Assembly: GCA_021160705.1 (NCBI GenBank)
Contig: JAGHBZ010000354.1
Location: 1 to 11,448, forward strand
DNA: 11,448 nucleotides
DNA from: Candidatus Sumerlaeota bacterium
Lineage (GTDB): Bacteria; Sumerlaeota; Sumerlaeia; MWCT01; JAGHBZ01
Reading direction: 5' to 3'
Below the pieces are notes generated by a model. It did no database searches. It saw only the letters and a program-made list of their open reading frames with translations, and had not been told where the DNA came from. Made by a program: the position numbers and the translations under genes. Of the stretch, positions 7,788 to 11,448 are shown in pieces. Within the stretch, counting starts at the first letter, position 1. Each line of letters opens with the position of its first letter.

Positions 7788-7788
7788 C
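7606..7788 (-). CDS. Possible small ORF coupled to the DUF503 gene, unrecognised
   Basis: The 60-codon frame starts with GTG, and its first base is the last base of the TAG stop of the DUF503 gene (TAGTG). This arrangement is typical of translational coupling. The product (VTSGAIQEFSFCVLRPFSG..., ending KIAIQSAGRQYL) has no family I recognise, no clear signal peptide and no membrane helix. Its second half coincides with the inverted repeat at 7622-7706, and an ORF also exists on the opposite strand. It may therefore be an accident of base composition. Confidence 0.2.
   Translation of the reverse strand: MTSGAIQEFSFCVLRPFSGDNFDSMIITCGVYEVKPGMSTSLPEKKKMKIAIQSAGRQYL
7622..7706. repeat. Imperfect inverted repeat, 15-nt arms
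   Basis: The left arm CCTGCGGATTGTATG (7622-7636) is the reverse complement of the right arm CATACACTCCGCAGG (7692-7706) except at one position (7630 opposite 7698). The outer 8 bp are perfect and GC-rich. The spacer is 55 nt and contains a T-rich run. A transcript from either strand could form this hairpin. No T-tract follows directly on either side, so it is not a standard terminator. Confidence 0.7.
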
Positions 7789-8069
7789 TAAATAATCTCA
7801 ATGATGTAATCCTGGAGTTGAACATCAGGAGAGTATTCGAAAATCTCGACAATCCGGCGAAATGTGTGCTCCACATTTTTACTCAGGCGATAAATGGCGA
7901 CAATTCCCAGACAGCAGATATGCCGCTGGTTATGGTTATCAATTTCCGCAACGCTTACATTGAATTCACGGCGTAACCTATTTATATATCGCTTGACAAT
8001 ACTCCGTTTTGCTTTAAGTGAAGGACAGGGTGAAATCAGAAGTCTTACACGTAAGAGTCCTATCTTCAT
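7788..8069 (-). CDS. DUF503 (YlxP-like) family protein
   Basis: The 93-aa protein matches the DUF503/YlxP family in length and pattern. The N-terminus MKIGLLRVRLLISPCPSLKAKRS is the family's opening strand with its SLK-KRS motif. It is followed by the basic helix YINRLRREFNVSVAEID (28-44, NVSVAE being strongly conserved) and a C-terminal half with VEHTFRRIVEIFE and a final strand. The usual tryptophan-containing segment after the Asp is replaced here by NHNQRHICCLG. The molecular function of the family is not established. In many genomes it sits in the infB-rbfA-truB translation cluster, which is not present here. The start is preceded only by a weak purine tract (AGAGAAAG). A promoter lies about 40 nt upstream. 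Confidence 0.85.
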   Translation of the reverse strand: MKIGLLRVRLLISPCPSLKAKRSIVKRYINRLRREFNVSVAEIDNHNQRHICCLGIVAIYRLSKNVEHTFRRIVEIFEYSPDVQLQDYIIEII

Positions 8070-8111
8070 CTTTCTCTATTGTGCGACGTGATAAATAAAT
8101 TCAATAAAAGA

Positions 8112-8141
8112 ATAATAGTATATAATTCTCGGGTCACTCAA
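8112..8141 (-). promoter_or_regulatory. Sigma70-like promoter of the DUF503 gene
   Basis: On the minus strand TTGAGT (8136-8141) is followed after 18 nt by TATTAT (8112-8117), with 4/6 and 5/6 matches to consensus. The predicted start near 8105 leaves about 35 nt of leader before the ATG at 8069. Confidence 0.55.
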
Positions 8142-8239
8142 TTATTTTTTAATTTCGCCTATTTTTCACCAGAAAGACTTAATAAGAATTAACGGTATCT
8201 TATTGTTTTGATTGGAAGATTCTTTCAGGGTACAACTTT

Positions 8240-8635
8240 TCACTCCGGAGATTTGGTATTATTTCCAATGATTTTTTCTATACGTTCAACCAACTCAAGT
8301 GGCTCAAAGGGCTTAGAGATAAAGTCCTGTACACCCATCTTTTCTCGCCACTCCTCGTCGGAATGTTCACTCTCCGTTGTAAGTGAGGTAATAACAATTA
8401 TGGGAATATCAGCCAGCTCAGGATTGAGTTTGAGCTGGCTTATAAGCTCGTATCCATTAAGTTTGGGCATTTTCAAATCAACGATTAAAATATCAGGTTT
8501 TTTCTCTTTTATCATCTTGAGACCTTTTTCGCCATCATCGGCGGTTGCTACGCTATACCCACGACTCTCAAGCACAATACGGATTATCTCGCAGACCGCC
8601 TCTTCGTCATCCAGCACATAGACCAATTTACTCAT
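8240..8635 (-). CDS. Single-domain response regulator (CheY-like receiver)
   Basis: A 131-aa stand-alone receiver domain. It has the acidic pair D9-D10 in VYVLDDEE, phosphoacceptor D53 in ILIVDLKMPKLNGYEL, the switch threonine T83 in IIVITS and K108 in FISKPFEP, so all the residues needed for phosphotransfer are present. No output domain follows. The segment after T83 (TTESEHSDEEWREK, 86-99) is longer and more charged than in CheY. The ATG at 8635 is chosen because AGGGGG lies 7 nt upstream and homology begins at SKLVYVLDDEE. In-frame alternatives are ATG at 8671 (with a GAGG upstream) and GTG at 8683; the latter would lie only about 4 nt from the predicted transcript start. No histidine kinase or chemotaxis gene is nearby, so it is an orphan here. 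It has its own promoter downstream of the kinase gene. Confidence 0.93.
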   Translation of the reverse strand: MSKLVYVLDDEEAVCEIIRIVLESRGYSVATADDGEKGLKMIKEKKPDILIVDLKMPKLNGYELISQLKLNPELADIPIIVITSLTTESEHSDEEWREKMGVQDFISKPFEPLELVERIEKIIGNNTKSPE

Positions 8636-8642
8636 TTCTTTG

Positions 8643-8648
8643 CCCCCT
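8643..8648 (-). promoter_or_regulatory. Shine-Dalgarno site for the response regulator
   Basis: AGGGGG on the minus strand lies 7 nt before the ATG at 8635. This site decides the start over the longer in-frame alternatives. Confidence 0.6.
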
Positions 8649-8693
8649 CTATTCTCATCCTTTTCTTTCATCTTATGCCTCACTCCATAAGAA

Positions 8694-8723
8694 TTTATAT
8701 ATGAATATAATAGGAAGTGTCAA
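8694..8723 (-). promoter_or_regulatory. Strong sigma70-like promoter of the response regulator
   Basis: On the minus strand a consensus -35 TTGACA (8718-8723) is followed after 18 nt by TATAAA (8694-8699, 5/6). It lies in the 104-nt gap after the kinase stop. The predicted start near 8687 gives a leader of about 50 nt to the ATG at 8635. The -35 lies within short repeats: TGACA occurs twice on the minus strand (8718-8722 and 8730-8734). Confidence 0.7.
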
Positions 8724-8739
8724 CAAATATGTCAGAACA

Positions 8740-9951
8740 CTACTTGCTTTTATCACCTGGTCCGAGCCAGATACCGTAGTCTTCATCCAACCGCCAACCA
8801 GGGAACTGGTCAAGCTCAAGCGGATTATGTGCCCAGCCGTCCTTAATCTGCTGTGTGGTGGTCTCCCAGTCCTTTATTCCGCTGAGTGCATCAGGCGCAG
8901 TAACGTTATTAGCTCCTACTGCAGTGGCATATTGTAGCGTAGTCTCAATACTCAAACCACGAAGATACGCAGCCAGAAACCCGGCAATGGCGGAGTCGCC
9001 AGAACCCGTTGCACCAGCGAACTTCTCTACGTGGAAACTCGGTGACCAGAGCTCTCGCTCTACCCAGGTATTGAAATTACCGGGTTTTGCAACGCCTATT
9101 TTTTCGAGATGTTCCTTGGTTGACGTCCGTAGGTAGAATCCTCTATGCCCTGCTTTCAACCCAACTATTGGAGGACCCATCTGGAGCAGCTCATCTGCCA
9201 GTGCAGAGACCTCATCTGGAGTAAAGAAATCGAGCATATCGCTTTTGCCAGCCTGCTCTTTCTTCTTAAAGAATGCATCCCTGTCAAGCATATAGAGTGT
9301 CTCCTCAAGGCTTGGCAAATAGATGTCTACCCAGGGCAAGACGTTCTTCAGAATAATTCGCCAGTCAACTTTGCCAGCTGGGGAAGTCGGGTCTGGCAAT
9401 GCTACATCCAGCGATGTGGTGGTGCCCAGCTCTTTGGCTTTCCAGAAAATATCCATCATCTCACGTCCGTCATCGCTATACATTCGCTCCATTAATGGCG
9501 GATAGCCCAGGTGAAACACCCTGGCTTTTTCAACTAAATCAAAATCTACATCCGCAAACCCAAATGTGTCGTTTGCACCAGGATTATGAAGAAACATTCG
9601 GTCTATCCCGGGTGGTGCAATTGCTATTGTATACGATGAGCTCTCTCCCACAACAATCCTCATACCTTCATCAAGTCCCTCCTCCCGAAGACGACTTATT
9701 ATCCCATCACCAATAAAGTCAGTTCCTACTTTGCCCATAAGTGCTACCTTGATGCCTAATTTTTTCAGAGCCAGCCCGGTGTTGGAGACCGGACCACCAG
9801 TAGAAGTAACAAGCTCGGAGACCTTTACCAATTTACCCGGACTGAACAACTCCTGATAATCTACACCAGTACCCGGAAATGTGGGAATTAAATCAAGACA
9901 GATATGTCCAGCGACTATTACATCAATAGGACGTTCGGTATTCTTATTCAT
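8740..9951 (-). CDS. PfkB/ribokinase-family carbohydrate kinase
   Basis: An ATP-dependent kinase of the ribokinase/PfkB superfamily that phosphorylates a small sugar or nucleoside-like substrate; which one cannot be told from the sequence. The N-terminal strand is VIVAGHICLDLIP (11-23). The substrate-binding GG motif is TGGPVSNTGLALKKLG (51-66), followed by GKVGTDFIGDGI (73-84). The second PfkB signature GATGSGDSAIAGFLA (313-327) holds the anion-hole glycines and the catalytic base D319. At 403 aa it is longer than ribokinase (about 309). The extra length lies in the lid region (28-46), a segment at 223-248 rich in charged residues, and a C-terminal tail after about 370 with WRLDEDYGIWLGPG. 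AGGAGG sits 5 nt before the ATG. It is transcribed divergently from murJ. No sugar transporter or isomerase is adjacent to hint at the pathway. Confidence 0.92.
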   Translation of the reverse strand: MNKNTERPIDVIVAGHICLDLIPTFPGTGVDYQELFSPGKLVKVSELVTSTGGPVSNTGLALKKLGIKVALMGKVGTDFIGDGIISRLREEGLDEGMRIVVGESSSYTIAIAPPGIDRMFLHNPGANDTFGFADVDFDLVEKARVFHLGYPPLMERMYSDDGREMMDIFWKAKELGTTTSLDVALPDPTSPAGKVDWRIILKNVLPWVDIYLPSLEETLYMLDRDAFFKKKEQAGKSDMLDFFTPDEVSALADELLQMGPPIVGLKAGHRGFYLRTSTKEHLEKIGVAKPGNFNTWVERELWSPSFHVEKFAGATGSGDSAIAGFLAAYLRGLSIETTLQYATAVGANNVTAPDALSGIKDWETTTQQIKDGWAHNPLELDQFPGWRLDEDYGIWLGPGDKSK

Positions 9952-9956
9952 CCTCG

Positions 9957-9962
9957 CCTCCT
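9957..9962 (-). promoter_or_regulatory. Strong Shine-Dalgarno site of the PfkB kinase
   Basis: A perfect AGGAGG on the minus strand, 5 nt before the ATG at 9951. It is the best ribosome binding site in the window and supports this start. Confidence 0.75.
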
Positions 9963-10011
9963 GCGCTATTTAACAAAAACTCCTTAAATACGTTTCGGAA
10001 ATTGAACACAA

Positions 10012-10039
10012 TCTATACGTTGCCACAACCTCTTGTCAA
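10012..10039 (-). promoter_or_regulatory. Sigma70-like promoter of the PfkB kinase
   Basis: On the minus strand a consensus TTGACA (10034-10039) is followed after 16 nt by TATAGA (10012-10017); at 18 nt there is the alternative TAGATT. The predicted leader is about 50-55 nt. The same DNA read on the plus strand gives TTGTCA (10033-10038), a possible -35 toward murJ, though without a good -10. Confidence 0.6.
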
Positions 10040-10067
10040 GACGACTTCTATTTTTTCATTAAGGTGG

Positions 10068-10109
10068 TATCTATTTTATGGTACGTTCGGAACAATAGAT
10101 ATTTTTTTT
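10068..10109 (+). terminator. AU-rich hairpin with T8 tail in the murJ leader
   Basis: TATCTATT (10068-10075) pairs perfectly with AATAGATA (10094-10101), giving an 8-bp stem closed by an 18-nt loop that contains a small internal GTT-CGG-AAC pairing (10085-10093). Eight T residues follow at once (10102-10109). The layout is that of an intrinsic terminator or attenuator on the + strand, 76 nt before the murJ ATG. The stem has only one G-C pair, so it would be weak. Confidence 0.4.
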
Positions 10110-10184
10110 CTGGCAAATTGAGACCTATGAATGCAAGGTTATTTTGTTCTTCCAACTTTACGAAGACAAGCGTATCTAAAGGTT

Positions 10185-11448
10185 ATGTCGGAGCAACAGA
10201 GCATAGTTCGTTCAGCTGGACTCATTGGCATAATTACTATGTTCAGTCGAATACTGGGGGTTGTGCGCGATGCCGTGATTGCTGGTGTACTGGGTGCGGG
10301 CTACATTAATGACTGTTTTCAGATTGCATTTGAGATACCTCACTTAACACGCCGCGTGCTGGGTGAAGGCGCATTATCTGCGTTTATTGTGCCGGTGTAT
10401 ACAAAACGGCAACATCAGTCTGGACAGGAATCTGCGTGGCGATTTGTGAGCAATGCACTGAACGTCTTCTTTCTATTTACATTTTTATTGACCGTACTGG
10501 GGGTGTTTTTTTCCGGGTATATTTTTTCAGCATTTGGCGGTCTAAAATACATTGTAAAAGGCGAATTGCAGTATCTCCATCTGGGTACCACCCTGACAAA
10601 GATTATGTTTCCTTACGTACTTTTTCTGGCGCTTGCCAGTCTAATAATGGGCGTCCTACACAGCCATCGGCATTTTACTACACCAGCTCTCGGTTCCGTG
10701 GTACTCAATTTATCTATCATTTTTGTCGGTTTAGTTTTTATCAGGTTTGCGCCAGAAAAATTCGTTTACGTGCTGGCAATTGCGGTTATGCTCGGGGCGG
10801 TAGTTAGAGTGGGGATAATGATACCACCGCTTTTAAAAAGGGGATTTCATTATGTATTCATCATCAATCTGAAAGACCCGCAGCTGGTGGAGTTGATAAA
10901 AATGATGTTACCTGCACTTTTTGGGCTGGCAATTGTCCAGCTAAATATCCTGGTAGATTTAAATTTTGCTAACTGGATGGGACCCGGCACTCCAACGTAT
11001 ATACGATTTAGCAATCGTCTCATTCAATTCCCGTTAGCATTATTTGCTGCATCATTGTCCACAGCGGTGCTCCCCTCCTTGAGCAAGAAGGTAATTACCA
11101 ACGATGTGAACGAGTTGCGGACACTTATCAATTACACCATAAATCTGATTATAGTAATTTTTCTGCCCGCTACAGTTGGATTGCTTGTTCTCGGACACCC
11201 AATAATTGAAATCCTGTTTGAACGAGGACGCTGGACTGCAATCGCAACTGGCAAGACATATTATGCACTGATTTTTTATTCGCTGGGACTCCTGCCAATT
11301 GCCATACATCGGTTGCTGACCCCGGTCTATTATGCGCGTCAGGATTTAATCACGCCTGTCAAATCAGCCAGTGTAGCGCTGATTGCCAATATCCTCCTTA
11401 ATTTTATATTCTTCTATTTTACAAATATGCGACAGGGGGGACTTGCAC
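10185..11448 (+). CDS. murJ: Lipid II flippase MurJ (MviN), 3' end cut by window
   Basis: Inner-membrane flippase of the MOP/MVF superfamily that moves lipid II across the membrane for peptidoglycan synthesis. The 421 codons present are uninterrupted and the frame is open at the right edge; family length is about 500-530 aa. Conserved features are SRILGVVRDAVIAGVLGAG (20-38) in the first helix and loop, RRVLGEGALSAFIVPVY after helix 2, and several long hydrophobic segments. Later come FSNRLIQFPLALFAASLSTAVLP around helix 7-8, IIEILFERGRW, and the VYYARQDLITPVKSA segment. The arginines in these conserved segments match those lining the lipid II cavity. The ATG at 10185 fits the family N-terminus (SAGLIGI follows soon after), but its AAAGG is only 2 nt away. 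The in-frame ATG at 10131 directly follows a stop and lacks a good ribosome site. It is divergent from the PfkB kinase. Confidence 0.95.
   Translation, partial: MSEQQSIVRSAGLIGIITMFSRILGVVRDAVIAGVLGAGYINDCFQIAFEIPHLTRRVLGEGALSAFIVPVYTKRQHQSGQESAWRFVSNALNVFFLFTFLLTVLGVFFSGYIFSAFGGLKYIVKGELQYLHLGTTLTKIMFPYVLFLALASLIMGVLHSHRHFTTPALGSVVLNLSIIFVGLVFIRFAPEKFVYVLAIAVMLGAVVRVGIMIPPLLKRGFHYVFIINLKDPQLVELIKMMLPALFGLAIVQLNILVDLNFANWMGPGTPTYIRFSNRLIQFPLALFAASLSTAVLPSLSKKVITNDVNELRTLINYTINLIIVIFLPATVGLLVLGHPIIEILFERGRWTAIATGKTYYALIFYSLGLLPIAIHRLLTPVYYARQDLITPVKSASVALIANILLNFIFFYFTNMRQGGLA

Noticed and set aside
7508..7795. 95-codon + strand frame across the convergent intergenic region
   Set aside because: It has no good ribosome site, shows no recognisable domain, spans both arms of the inverted repeat and runs into the 3' end of the DUF503 gene. 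It overlaps the C-terminus of the broken nucleotidyltransferase. Probably non-coding.
10131..10184. Extension of MurJ to an upstream in-frame ATG
   Set aside because: The added 18 residues do not resemble MurJ N-termini, and the ATG lacks a good ribosome site. It remains possible because the site at 10185 is also poorly spaced.
10064..10309. 81-codon + strand frame ahead of murJ
   Set aside because: Its second half overlaps murJ in another frame and the first part covers the T-tailed hairpin. The composition is unlike a real protein.

Overview
The window is chromosomal bacterial DNA, moderately AT-rich by eye, and most of it is housekeeping genes. RNase E/G, DnaE, AccA, a coiled-coil zinc-ribbon protein, a DUF503 (YlxP-type) protein, a CheY-like receiver, a PfkB-family kinase and MurJ are all broadly bacterial, so they do not fix the phylum. 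Sigma70-like promoters and a mixture of good and poor Shine-Dalgarno sites are visible. The mix would suit an uncultivated lineage such as a candidate phylum (Poribacteria-like is a weak guess from the style of the kinase and the gene mix). No rRNA, tRNA, CRISPR array, transposase, integrase or phage gene is visible.

Left part (1-7025, + strand): a tight co-directional run of rng, dnaE, accA and a C4 zinc-ribbon coiled-coil gene. The gaps are 43 and 64 nt, followed by a 20-nt overlap, which suggests one operon. It joins RNA processing, replication and the first committed step of fatty acid synthesis. DnaE keeps an apparently complete PHP metal-site motif set, which E. coli DnaE has lost.

Middle part (7026-8239): a looser, more AT-rich zone. 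It holds a small MNT-type nucleotidyltransferase gene broken by a 1-nt frameshift, with no HEPN partner. Next is a 269-nt convergent intergenic segment with a long imperfect inverted repeat, and then a minus-strand DUF503 gene with its own promoter.

Right part (8240-11448): on the minus strand, a PfkB-family sugar kinase with a long C-terminal tail, followed by a single-domain response regulator that has its own strong promoter. Divergent from the kinase is murJ, the lipid II flippase, which runs off the right edge. The 233-nt divergent region has a consensus -35 for the kinase and, toward murJ, an AU-rich hairpin followed by eight T residues that looks like a terminator or attenuator.

I do not see a clear new multi-gene system. 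The items most worth a second look are the frameshifted nucleotidyltransferase, the inverted repeat at 7622-7706, the murJ leader hairpin and the intact PHP domain of DnaE.
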